Below, one piece after another: positions 50,579 through 59,921 of a stretch of 64,000 bases of DNA; position 1 is the stretch's first letter; each line of letters starts with the position of its first letter. Under the pieces are notes generated by a model. It was not told where the DNA came from and did no database searches. It was given only the letters and a program-made list of their open reading frames with translations. The translations under genes and the position numbers were made by a program. The stretch covers positions 287,789,784-287,853,783 of the forward strand of contig CM060900.1 of NCBI GenBank assembly GCA_030762935.1. Reading direction: 5' to 3'. The stretch comes from Hymenopus coronatus. Taxonomy: Eukaryota > Arthropoda > Insecta > Mantodea > Hymenopodidae.

Positions 50579-50586
50579 TATAAAAG
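50579..50586 (+). promoter_or_regulatory. TATA box
   Basis: TATAAAAG lies 26 bp before the ATG at 50612. Transcription would start close to that codon, giving a very short leader. This is why the in-frame ATG at 50567, upstream of the TATA box, is not taken as the start. Confidence 0.6.
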
Positions 50587-50611
50587 GGGAAGAGAGGGAG
50601 GGAAAGAATAC

Positions 50612-50998
50612 ATGGTACTGATGATTGTGTTGGGGATAGCGCTGATAGCAGCAGGAATTGTTGGTGGGGAGAGGAGTTGCGTTAGCTTTGGGAGGTGTGG
50701 ATTTGAACTAAATGATGAGACCGGTCATTTGGAAAATGTGACAAGATGCGATAAGGATCACGAATTGATACCTAATTGGTCGTGTGTATATCGGAAGGGT
50801 AGTGCGTGTAGGTTTGGATCTGACTTTATTAACCTGGGGACATTGAAGAACATTTATAATTGTTTAAAACCGATAACGAGATGTCAGAGGGGGAGGAGAT
50901 GTTCGGGGATGTTTTACGGGGGTGTAAAGATGGGACAGCTGGAATGTCCGGAGGGTTATATTGGAAATGGAAGATGTGGTTGTGAAAAAGTAAAGTAG
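50612..50998 (+). CDS. Secreted cysteine-rich glycoprotein candidate
   Basis: A 128-residue protein. Residues 1-19 (MVLMIVLGIALIAAGIVGG) form a signal peptide or membrane anchor. The rest contains eleven cysteines over about 105 residues, mostly spaced 4-15 apart, and two N-glycosylation sequons (NVT, NWS). I recognise no family. The TATA box and repeated promoter modules directly upstream favour a real gene. The next gene starts 42 bp downstream on the same strand. Codons are strikingly purine-rich, like those of that neighbour and unlike the polymerase. A role outside the cell or at the membrane is likely. Whether it belongs to the Polinton or is a captured host gene cannot be told from the sequence. 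Confidence 0.6.
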   Translation: MVLMIVLGIALIAAGIVGGERSCVSFGRCGFELNDETGHLENVTRCDKDHELIPNWSCVYRKGSACRFGSDFINLGTLKNIYNCLKPITRCQRGRRCSGMFYGGVKMGQLECPEGYIGNGRCGCEKVK

Positions 50999-51040
50999 AG
51001 GGAGGACGACCGGTGTGAATTTTATAGAAAACCGGTTAAT

Positions 51041-51850
51041 ATGTATACTAGCGACAACAGTTCGAATCTGGAGGAGATGATAGATTGTAGTTTGTTTATG
51101 GATACGGTAGATTTGCCGCAAGGGTTGGAATTGGAATGGAAATTAACGCCGGAGGAAAGCGAGCTTGTGATGGCGTATAGTGTGGTAAATGAGATGAATT
51201 CCTATTTTTCTGATAATTTCATGTATATACTTGGTAAATGCGGGGATGGTGAGTGGGAGTTAAACGTAGGTGGAGGGCGAAAAGTAAGGGGAAGGGTGAA
51301 GAGAGGATCGAGATGGTCTGCGGAGGGTAACTTGAAAATAAATTCGGGATGTGATGGAAATGGAGGGGATTTCGGGAGGGTGTCGGTGAGCAGTATAAGA
51401 AAAGCGGCATCGGAGAGGTGTAAGAAGGGGATGAATTCGATGAAGCAAAAGATGAAAAAGGAATGCGATAGTAAGATGAAGGAGGTAAAAGGGGGGATAG
51501 ACGTGGTGAAGAAGCAGAAAGAAGAATGTGAAAGAAGGAATGGAGAACTACGGGGGATGATGGAAAGAGTGAGAAGAGAGGTGGAGGAAAAGAGGGCGAA
51601 TGTGTCGAAGGAGCAGGAATTGGTGAACCGAATAAAAGGAAATGTGGTTAAACTGTACGATGAATTTGAATCGTTAAAAGGAATGATTGGGAAATTGGAA
51701 AATGCACGTACTGGAGGAGGAGTGGAGGGATTCCTTAGTTATGAAGAAACGTACGACGAAGACTTAGAGGCGGACGGTGGAGAAGTGGAGGTTGGTGGAG
51801 ACAATGTTGAGGAAGAGGGGAACGGAGAAGTGGAATTTGAAACGAAATGA
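51041..51850 (+). CDS. Coiled-coil accessory protein
   Basis: A 269-residue protein of unknown family. Residues 1-75 are acidic to neutral (LEEMIDCSLFMDTVDLPQGL) and may fold as a small globular domain. Residues 76-110 are Gly/Arg/Lys-rich (GGGRKVRGRVKRGSR). Residues 120-215 are a long charged coiled coil with KMKEVKGGIDVVKKQKEECE-type heptads. The C-terminal 45 residues are Glu/Asp-rich (YDEDLEADGGEVEVGGDNVE). The frame is open for 810 bp with strong purine bias on the coding strand. ATTTTATAG at 51018-51026 might act as a TATA element. It would be a structural, scaffold or DNA-associated protein by shape only; no function can be assigned. Confidence 0.6.
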   Translation: MYTSDNSSNLEEMIDCSLFMDTVDLPQGLELEWKLTPEESELVMAYSVVNEMNSYFSDNFMYILGKCGDGEWELNVGGGRKVRGRVKRGSRWSAEGNLKINSGCDGNGGDFGRVSVSSIRKAASERCKKGMNSMKQKMKKECDSKMKEVKGGIDVVKKQKEECERRNGELRGMMERVRREVEEKRANVSKEQELVNRIKGNVVKLYDEFESLKGMIGKLENARTGGGVEGFLSYEETYDEDLEADGGEVEVGGDNVEEEGNGEVEFETK

Positions 51851-52608
51851 AAAGGGTAAGGCAGTAGGAGTTGAAATACGTTTATAATATAAAAATGGTA
51901 TTATAAAGGAATTGAAACCTGTTTAACTTGCGGTATTTTGGTATCCTCAAGAAGTATATATATGAATTTAAATAGATGTATTAAATACTATAGCACTATG
52001 AGTAGTAGACAGCAGAAATATTACTTATTGGCTGACCAAGATTAATGTTATTTTTATTATTTTTCCTTTATTTCATTTATATTTTTTCATTTGACAGTCC
52101 TGCTAGAATTGCTTTTAAAGCATTTATTTTATGACAGCTAAGAAAATATGATGAGACGGAAAGGAACCCTATCTAGGATAAATGACTTACGGAAAAAATT
52201 AAAATATCCATTAAAAACACACACAGAGACTAAAGAAATATAAAAATTAATATATTGTTGAAAACAATAAAATAGAATATCTAAAAAGTTACATTTCCAA
52301 AAAAAAAAAAAAAAAAAAAAATTGGTAGAATAAAACATTGACTACATTTAATAAAATTTTAAATATTTATACTATTTACAAAATGAACACAATGTTAAAG
52401 AGAATAAACAATGAAAGGAAATATATTAGTCAAATAAAACAAAATATATGTATATATACAAAACGAAGCTTTAAGTCTCGACATTTGGAACACTTTAATA
52501 TGTGGATTACATACATATGAGCGAGAGATTTTTGATTTTGCATTTTAAGAAACACATAATACAACAAATGAAATATACAGAGGAAACATATATATACAAA
52601 AACAATCT
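51851..52608. other. AT-rich spacer with poly(A) tract
   Basis: Downstream of the coiled-coil gene. A run of about 22 A at 52299-52320 is the only notable feature. I see no coding signal and no AATAAA placed close after the upstream stop. Confidence 0.5.
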
Positions 52609-52857
52609 TTAATGAAAGCTTGCTTCACATCGAGAACATGTATGTTGTCCTTTAGTTTGCAAATGTTTATAAGGGATGGCAACGTTGTGAAGCACACATA
52701 TACGGTGTGCCAAGCATTGCAAACACAGAGGTTTATAGCAATCACTTTGATTTTTAAGAGTTGTGTACCACACCGTATAAGGTGGGTATATGCGAAGCAT
52801 TATTTGTCTGCTTTTCGACATATCTTGCTGAGCAACAAGAATTACATAATTTTGCAT
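52609..52857 (-). CDS. Possible small Cys/His-rich protein
   Basis: From the minus-strand ATG at 52857 a frame of 82 residues reads MQNYVILVAQQDMSKSRQIM and ends CYKPLCLQCLAHRICVLH...HTCSRCEASFH. Several C-x2-C and C/H pairs could bind zinc. The opposite strand is also open here, and no promoter or homologue is recognised, so this may be chance. Confidence 0.25.
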   Translation of the reverse strand: MQNYVILVAQQDMSKSRQIMLRIYPPYTVWYTTLKNQSDCYKPLCLQCLAHRICVLHNVAIPYKHLQTKGQHTCSRCEASFH

Positions 52858-53208
52858 TAGGAGCACAGCACTGCATGATGGAGAGAATACAAGAAGAAGA
52901 AAAAACACTGGGCAAACCTTGCGATTTGAAAAATAAACAGCACTTTGAACAAATTTACACTTTAAAAATTCTATACACTTTGTATTTGTTTTTTAAAAAA
53001 AATTACACTTTTGAAAAAATGGCTATACACTTACATATACACCCATTAAACACACACACACACACACAAAAGCACCAACCTCTCAAAAAGAAAAAAAAAC
53101 ACTGCCTTAGGACGACGCCATAAAGGTGCGTCTCAGCCTGTACCTGGGTCTGCGGGGAGGGGTTACCACGGAATGCGCCCCCAGCTGATGGAGATACCTC
53201 CGCCGAGA

Positions 53209-54408
53209 TTACCGGGTCAGTGGCACGAGGAAAGGGAGGGCAAGATCGGAGACATGCTCTGCTGCCGCTGCGTCCTCCGCAGGCTGTAGAATGGTGGGGA
53301 AGCAGTGGTCGTACCCGTCATCGGCGCAGTCGTCCGACGAGCACCGCCCTGCGCTGTGTTGGACTACGGTATCCGTCTCTGCAAAGAGTCTCCTCCGGGT
53401 TCGCCTGCGTTGAAACCTGCTGGGAGTGCACGACAGCACCTGCAGGAGCGACGTGGTAGGATGGGAAATGTCAGACCATTTGGGGTTTCTTAGTGGAGGG
53501 GAAATGTATTTCTGGGGGGATATGGGGGAGAATTTTGGCTGCTCGGGAGTTGGTGAAGCGCCGAGGGGTGCTACGCCGTCTGGGAGGCAGAATGGGGTAT
53601 TGGAAGGAGCAAGAGGAGGAGGACTGAAGTCGGGGGAGCGGGGAGAGAGCACCTGGACGACGATATCGTCCAACGATACGCTGCCAAATAAAGGCAGGTG
53701 ATCAAAGGAGGAAGAATGGAGAGGTGTAGAGGTAAATCGAGAAGGTGGTGGGGTGAGATCGAGATCGGAAGAAGGGGAATGTTGGGAATGACGAAGGTGG
53801 CGGTAACGAAAGGAAAGAGAAGAGAGGATGATGACGGAAGAGGTGGAGGGACAATCTGAAGAAGGGAGACGAGGAGAGGAGGGATGTGAAGGCTGAGGTG
53901 GAGGAGTAGCTCCTGCAGCAGAAGAGGCGGATACCGGGTTCGAAAACACCCCGCTGTCGGCGCTGGTGACCGTCAGGAGCTCCTCTGGGTCTTGCAGCAC
54001 TTGCACCGACCCCTCTGAAGAGGACGGCGAATGGATGTAATGGAGGCCGTCGTCTTCGGCGCCGTACTGCCACTGATCCTGGGGAAAGACCTCCGGTGGT
54101 GGGAGGGCGTGATGAAACGCCTCCGGTGGTACAGCCTCCGCTGGCGGGTAATAAATGGCCTCCGGGGGCGGCACAGCTTGATAAAATGCCACCGGTGCTA
54201 CCACTGCGTGCTGAGGGAAGGCGTCTTGAAAAACTGGTAGCACGGGTTGAAATGTTTGTTGGTAACTAGGCTGCACCGTTGGAGCCCCGTAGGCCGGCGG
54301 GATGAGATGGATCAGGCCGAACCCGTTGGGCTGCTGGTGGACGCAGTGATAGACGTCTTGAGGATGGCTGTAGGTGGCGTGGAAATTTTGTTGCTGCTCG
54401 CTCAACAT
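53209..54408 (-). CDS. Proline/serine-rich putative regulatory protein
   Basis: From ATG 54408 the protein has 399 residues. Low-complexity N-terminus: Gln/Tyr/His-rich, then a PPPEAIYYPPAEAVPPEAF-type imperfect repeat (PPEAx). The middle is Ser/Pro-rich with many SP/TP sites (HPSSPRLPSSDCPSTSS, DLTPPPSRFTSTP). Near the C-terminus is a basic cluster RRRTRRRL, a likely nuclear signal, followed by an acidic, Cys-containing stretch. No folded domain is recognised. The frame stays open upstream to a GTG at 54477 and further to an ATG near 54512, but TAA interrupts at about 54489-54491. It is transcribed toward the coiled-coil gene and away from the polymerase. A disordered transcription factor-like role is a guess. 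Confidence 0.55.
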   Translation of the reverse strand: MLSEQQQNFHATYSHPQDVYHCVHQQPNGFGLIHLIPPAYGAPTVQPSYQQTFQPVLPVFQDAFPQHAVVAPVAFYQAVPPPEAIYYPPAEAVPPEAFHHALPPPEVFPQDQWQYGAEDDGLHYIHSPSSSEGSVQVLQDPEELLTVTSADSGVFSNPVSASSAAGATPPPQPSHPSSPRLPSSDCPSTSSVIILSSLSFRYRHLRHSQHSPSSDLDLTPPPSRFTSTPLHSSSFDHLPLFGSVSLDDIVVQVLSPRSPDFSPPPLAPSNTPFCLPDGVAPLGASPTPEQPKFSPISPQKYISPPLRNPKWSDISHPTTSLLQVLSCTPSRFQRRRTRRRLFAETDTVVQHSAGRCSSDDCADDGYDHCFPTILQPAEDAAAAEHVSDLALPFLVPLTR

Positions 54409-54477
54409 CTCGGTATATACTCGTCCGCTGGTTGGCGATACGAAGGATAAATGCCTTGTGACGATCACTGTTGTCAC

Positions 54478-55250
54478 AGGTGGTTACTGCTGTTGCTGCA
54501 GCTCCATGTTTCTCTTTTAAGCGAAGACTGAGAATGAAGTGAGGAGGTCAAAGGGGCCTAATTTTAAAGAGCAGTTTAGTAGGAGTGGGGACTTGCGTCA
54601 CGCAATATGGCTGCTGTGATAAGGTTTAAAAGGATCGTTAGGTTTAAAAATGGCTGTGGGAACGGAAACTCATTAGCACGAAATTCTTTAAATGTGGTTT
54701 AGCGGTCGGTGAAATAAAAACTTGGTTCATATCTCAACCGGATGCTGCGGTGGTTCGCTCGTGTGAGCGAAAAAAACCGTTAAAGGTCCCGATTACAACT
54801 CCGGAAATTGTGGCGAGATAGGGCGCCGGGTTTTTTTAATGAGCTCTTTAACGGTCTGCGCAGGCGGAAGTTGCGGTGGCGATAAGGTCCCTTTAAAAGC
54901 ACGAGGCGATAAGCAACTCGCGAAAGTGTGTGCTTGCTTGTAAATGTGTTCTGGTCGACCATTTTGCTGTTTAGCTTATGTTATTTTATAGGACTTTACG
55001 CGTGATTGAAAATAGCTTATTTGTGAGAAAATAAACCCATTGGATGATGGCAGCGAACGCGTTATAAAGCATTTACATGTCTATGACGTCTATCGAGTTT
55101 GCTTGCCGTAGTGTGTATTGTACTGAATAGGTAGCGTAAAAAAGAAAAAAGAGCACTTTGCGTGCGGGGAGTGAACCTGTTAAGACTGTGACAAAAGAAA
55201 AAAAAAAAAAAAAGGTTTAGGTGTTGTTTTAACGAAACTCTCGAAGCAAC
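54478..55250. promoter_or_regulatory. Divergent intergenic region between Pro-rich gene and polymerase
   Basis: Both neighbours are transcribed away from this 770-bp stretch. A TATAAAG at 55063-55069 lies 180 bp before the polymerase start. Phrases GGAAATTGTGGCGAGATAGG and GGAAGTTGCGGTGGCGATAA near 54805 and 54866 are related repeats. An A-rich run of about 16 sits at 55199-55213. Promoter function is inferred from layout. Confidence 0.4.
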
Positions 55251-58200
55251 ATGGAGGCGGCGAAACATGGGGTAAGTCAAGACCTATCCTGGCAGTCCAG
55301 GTTCGACATTGTAGCGCATAGAGAGAGAATCATGAAGATATTGTTCTCCGGTTATACCGAAACAGAAATTACCGCAATCCCGGGACCCAAGATGCAAACC
55401 ATGACCAATGGTTAACATTGCTGTTTACCGACATTGTTCGCTTTGCAAAAGTGAACCTGTTGGAGAACGAACCCGGGTATTTAGGCCTATCCATTGCGGA
55501 CGAGCAGCATCCTTCGAAAGCGATTAATATGAGTGTAAGGCGCATCGATCAGGTGAACGCTGAGGCTGTTATAAAAGGTATAGAAAAAGTCATTCAGAGC
55601 AACGAGCAGTTCTTACTAGGCGGGCCGCTGAAAATCACATTTGTTTGGACTAAGGAGGTCTCGGGTTCGTGTTACAAACCTTGCGACGCGTGTCGCAGGA
55701 ATAAAGGCATTGTTGAAATTTATAACAAAGACGGATTGTGTTTACCGAGAGCCATTGTGGTATGCCAAGCTAAAGCGGATGATGACGTCAACTATAACAC
55801 GATAAGGCGTAGCGAGTATCTGCAAAAGCAGAAGGGCGTGGCCTTGTGCGAACGTGTAGGTCGATGGAAGTCCGGTTTCACGATCGATGACGTCAGGCAT
55901 TTTGACGTTATGTTAAAGGGCTACACGGTGACTGTTTTTGGAGATCATACGGGGAAGCACGTGCTATACGCGTCGGAACAACCACAACAAGGCGATAAAC
56001 CCATTGACGTCATGCTTCACGAGGGGCACTTTAATGCCATTGTGAACTTGCAATGTGCTTTAAATGCAAGTGGTATTGTCGCGAATGGCATCACCCCTCC
56101 GCGAACAAAAAAGAATTCCATAGGTGCGAGGGCATTTGTTCAAAGTGTCATCAGCAGTGCGGTAAGAGATAAGAAGGGTACTTATGCTGTAGGGCATGCT
56201 TCCACGACTTTAAGGGCCCTACATACTTTGCCAATCACGTCAAAAATGGCGCTTATTACCCCAAGTCGCAGTCGGTTTGCGATGTCGAGAAAGTGTGCCC
56301 GTCTTGTCATAAACTGGTGAATTTGAGGCATAGAAAAAAACCTCACCAGTGCGGAGAGACCTTTTGCAGTCATTGCAAGACACGTGCAAGACGGTCACAT
56401 GTGCTACATACGACCGTACGTGTCAAAGAACAAAAGAAATCATTTCGTGTTTATGTTCATTGACTTTGAATGCACGCAAAATACTCCGTACCTGGGGAAG
56501 CCGAACACGTACGAGCATGTTCCGAACTTGTGTGTGTTATACCAGGCCTGCGTTCTCTGCATGGATGAAAACCGCAAGATGGCGTACTCTACGGAGTGTG
56601 GTGTGAAAGCTTGGGTGTTCATGGAGAACCCGATACAACAATTATTTCAGCACATGATGCAGCCGAGGTTCGAAGCGTGGGACGTCATTGTCGTGGCCCA
56701 CAATCTTAAGGCGTACGACGGGCAATTTTTATTGAAGTACATGGTCAGCGACTTACACTGGACGCCGGAGCTTATTATGAACGGGACCAAGATCTACAGA
56801 ATGAGACACGGGAACGTCATGTTTCTCTCGACTCGCTCAACTTCATACCAATGCCACTCTCTCGCTTTTCGAAGACGTTTGGCATGAAGGAATGCAAAGG
56901 TTATTTTCCTTACTTATTTAACACCAAGGAAAACGAGCAGTACCGGGGTTCGATTCCCGATAAAAAGTTTTATTGCCCGGAGGGCATGCCGGTAGAGGTT
57001 CGAAGAGCTTTCGATCAGTGGCACGATGAAAAGGTAGCCTCCGAATACGTCTTTGACATGAAGACGGAAATGGTGACGTATTGCAAAATGGACGTGTTTC
57101 TGCTGAGCCAGGGAGTGTCGAAATTTAGGAGGGAATTCTTGAACGAGAACGACATCGACCCTTTTAGGGAATGTATGACCATCGCCCAAGCATGCATGTG
57201 CGTGTATCGAAAGCGGTTCATGCCGGCGAATAAAATTGCTGTCTTTACCGTGGGAGGGTACCGCATGGCGGACAGGCAGCCTCGCATAGTATGCGTATGG
57301 CTGACCTGGTTGGAGTTGCAGGAGCGAGTCGTCATTCAGCATGTCATGAGAGGACGAGAAATTAAAATTCTAGGCCACAAGGTAGACGGGTACAGAGAGG
57401 AACGCGATGTGAAATACGTGTACTTCTTCCACGGGTGCTTCTACCACGGTAGTCGCCGATGCTTTCCAGTCCGACATACCGCGATCTACAGCACGGGGAA
57501 CGAAACCATGGCCTCGAGATTCGAAAGCTCAGAGAAGATCACCCGCATCATGAGAAGTGCCGGCTACACCGTGGTGGAGATGTGGGAGTGCGATTTCAAC
57601 GCCATGGTGAAGGCGAACGAGGACCTCGCGCGACATGCCGAACACTTTCCCATGCCGGAACCCCTCAACCCCAGAGACGCTTTCTACGGAGGGCGCACGA
57701 ATTGTACCAAGACGTACTGCGAGGCCAAGGGGGACCGAAAGATATTCTACTACGACGTGTGCAGCCTGTACCAGTTCGTCAACAAGACCAAACCCTACCC
57801 CGTGGGTCACCCGAAGGTGCACGTGGATCGCTTTCCGCGCTAAGAGGACGTGCGCGGAGGTTTGGCGAAGTGCCGGGTTTTACCACCGCAAACCCTGTAT
57901 CACCCGGTGCTGCCGGTGCGCATTCTAGGTAAGCTGATGTTCCCGCTATGTCGCTCTTGTGCCGAGGCGGAGAACCAGCACGAATGCCGTCACGGTGACG
58001 ACGAGCGATCCTTGACGGGTACCTGGGTCATCGACGAGTTGAAGGTCGCCCTGGAGGAGGGTTACCGTCTTCTCCAGCTCTACGAGATCTGGGAATACGA
58101 CGTGGTGCAGTACAACCCGACCACCGGAGACAAGGGTCTGTTTCGGGACTACGTGAATCAGTTCCTGAAGATCCAGACCGAGGCCTCCGGCTGGCCCTCG

Positions 58201-59031
58201 GATTGCGACACGCCCGAGGCGAAGCAGCAGTACGTGAAGCAATTTTACGAGCACGAAGGCGTCTGTCTAGATCCGCAGGCCATCGAGCCCAACCCGGGCA
58301 GACGGGAACTGGCCAAGCTCAAGTTGAACGGATTCTGGGGTAAGCTAGGTCAGAAAAACAACCTGTCCACGTGCGAGCTGGTGGACCGGTACGACCGGCT
58401 TCTAGACTTGCTGAACGACCCGGGAGTCGAAGTGCAGTCCTACGTCCCGTGACCAACGCCATCATGTACGTGGTGTGGAGGTACTGCGAGCAGAGCCCAA
58501 AGGTGAACCCCACCGCCAATGCCGTCCTCGCGGCTTACACCACGGCCCATGCGCGCCTGGTGCTCTACTCGTACCTGAAGCGACTGGGAGAACGGGTGTG
58601 CTACTTCGACACCGACTCTGTCGTCGCGGTCGTGTGTCCGCGTACGTGGACACCGTCCGTCGGACGACTCCTCGGAGACATGACTGAAGAGCTGGAGAAT
58701 TACGGACGGGGTTCATACATCTCCCGGTTCGCCTTCACGGGGCCCAAGAGCTATTGCATGGAGATCAAGTGTCCGGAGTCGGGCAAGAGCTTCTCGGTGT
58801 GCAAGGTGAAGGGGCTGACGCTGAATTCGGGGAACCTAGAGCTGGTGAATGCCGAAGTCATTCGCGACATGGGATAGGACGGTGACGGTGGAGGGTACGC
58901 AGATTTCGAGGAAACCCTCTTGGACATTGGTGACCGAACCCAGCGTCAAGACCTTTAGGATGGTGGTGAACAAGCGCGTACTTGCCGACGACTTTGTCTC
59001 CTATCCTTACGGATACAAACGAAAATCATAA
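55251..59031 (+). pseudogene. polB: Polinton-type protein-primed DNA polymerase B, broken by frameshifts
   Basis: About 1,250 codons in pieces; would replicate the element from a protein primer. The N-terminus from ATG 55251 (SRFDIVAHRERIMKILFSGY) shifts frame near 55403. A zinc-finger block (FHDFKGPTYFANHV, CPSCHK, CGETFCSHC) lies at 56190-56382 in another frame. Exonuclease motifs are FIDFEC (about 56460), AHNLKAYDGQ (about 56697) and YCKMD (about 57078). A Vsr-like insertion typical of Polinton polymerases follows (FFHGCFYHG; VVEMWECDF). Polymerase motifs are YYDVCSLYQ (A, about 57747), KLKLNGFWGKLG (B, about 58318) and CYFDTDSVV (C, about 58600). It ends YPYGYK at 59029-59031, TAA. Frame breaks lie near 55403, 56190, 56382, 56828, 58440 and 58872; TAA at 57841-57843 is in frame. 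All catalytic residues survive. Confidence 0.9.
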
Positions 59032-59760
59032 ATGACGCGCCAACCACGGCCGGAAAGTCATTTCGAACTCGGACCTCTCAAAAGCACCATGCGCGGACCG
59101 CGCGATCTAAGGCAGTTCACCTTCCCTAGCACGATGCTTGTAGCGGGCCCCTCGAGGTGCGGAAAATCGACTTTTGTGAAAAACGTGATACGTCACGCCG
59201 ACGAGATGTTCGACAGGCTGCCCAGAAAAGTGTTGTGGTGTCACCCACCGGAATATTCGCCGAAACTCGAAGCCCTTCCCCTTAAATGCGAGACGCATGC
59301 AGGAATTCCCGAATTGGCTACGGTGGGCGAGAACTATCTCGTCATTCTAGACGACTTAATGGTAGAGGGAGGAGGGACGGACGTGTCCAATTTCTTCACT
59401 AGAGACTCTCATCACAAGCGCTTCGGCATCGTGACCATATTGCAAAACGTGTTTCCTCAGGGACAGAAATATCGAAACATCTCTCTCAATGCCAATTACA
59501 TCATCGTGTTCAAAAACAAAAGGGACAAGATGCAGATCGACCGGCTCTGCCAGCAGATCGAACCCAGGAACTCTAGGTTTCTTTTAGAGGCTTTCGAAAA
59601 GGCTACCGAGCATCCGCACGGGTATCTGGTCTTGGATTGCACGCAATATACGCCTAACCGATACAGGTATCGAACCGGCGTGCTGCCAAACGAAACGTGC
59701 TCGTTTTTTGTGCCCAACTCTGACGAGACATTTTCGAGAAAATATAATAATGATAGATAA
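59032..59760 (+). CDS. FtsK/HerA-type genome-packaging ATPase
   Basis: An intact 242-residue protein starting directly after the polymerase stop (TAA then ATG). The Walker A motif is GPSRCGKST (residues 39-47) and Walker B LVILDD (103-108). FFTRDSHHKRFGIVTILQNVF (from about residue 120) fits the sensor region before the last strand of the A32/FtsK-HerA fold. The C-terminal half has basic YIIVFKNKRDK and ends SDETFSRKYNNDR. In Polintons, adenovirus relatives and poxviruses this ATPase pumps the genome into the capsid. Length is as expected. It is the only core enzyme here without a frame break. A SINE-like insertion with a poly(T) run follows. Confidence 0.92.
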   Translation: MTRQPRPESHFELGPLKSTMRGPRDLRQFTFPSTMLVAGPSRCGKSTFVKNVIRHADEMFDRLPRKVLWCHPPEYSPKLEALPLKCETHAGIPELATVGENYLVILDDLMVEGGGTDVSNFFTRDSHHKRFGIVTILQNVFPQGQKYRNISLNANYIIVFKNKRDKMQIDRLCQQIEPRNSRFLLEAFEKATEHPHGYLVLDCTQYTPNRYRYRTGVLPNETCSFFVPNSDETFSRKYNNDR

Positions 59761-59775
59761 ATAAAGCCCTCCGGT

Positions 59776-59905
59776 ATTTTTTTTTTTTTTTTTTTTTTTT
59801 TTGCTGCGAGGGGCGCGGGTTCGATCACTGGACGGGATTCGAACTCGGACCTCTACACCTGTGAGGTCGTTGAAGCTATATATCGCTTTCTTTGGTTTGC
59901 TGACG
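59776..59905 (-). mobile_element. Short tRNA-like SINE with A-tail
   Basis: On the plus strand a run of about 26 T (59777-59802) precedes GGGTTCGATCACTGG and GGGATTCGAACTCGGACC. Read on the minus strand this gives GGTCCGAGTTCGAATCCCG, a good B box, preceded by TAGCTTCAACGACCTC, a possible A box. The poly(A) tail follows. The order tRNA-like head then poly(A) suggests a retroposed SINE between two viral-type genes. Confidence 0.6.
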
Positions 59906-59921
59906 TCATTATCGAGCAAAC

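Noticed and set aside
50076..50613. Minus-strand Ser/Pro/Phe-rich frames opposite the promoter array
   Set aside because: They arise from the complement of purine-rich DNA that is better explained as promoter; no motif.
51219..51448. Minus-strand frames inside the coiled-coil gene
   Set aside because: Shadow frames produced by the purine bias of the opposite strand.
53220..53701. Plus-strand frames opposite the Pro-rich gene
   Set aside because: Gly/Arg/Trp-rich shadows of proline codons on the other strand.
55272..55277. GTAAGT after the polymerase start as a splice donor of an intron
   Set aside because: The upstream 54 codons continue the polymerase after a simple one-base shift near 55403, so an intron is not needed; five further breaks cannot be introns.
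57459..57932. 157-codon Arg/His-rich frame within the polymerase
   Set aside because: Shadow of the GC-rich polymerase region; the correct frame carries motif A.
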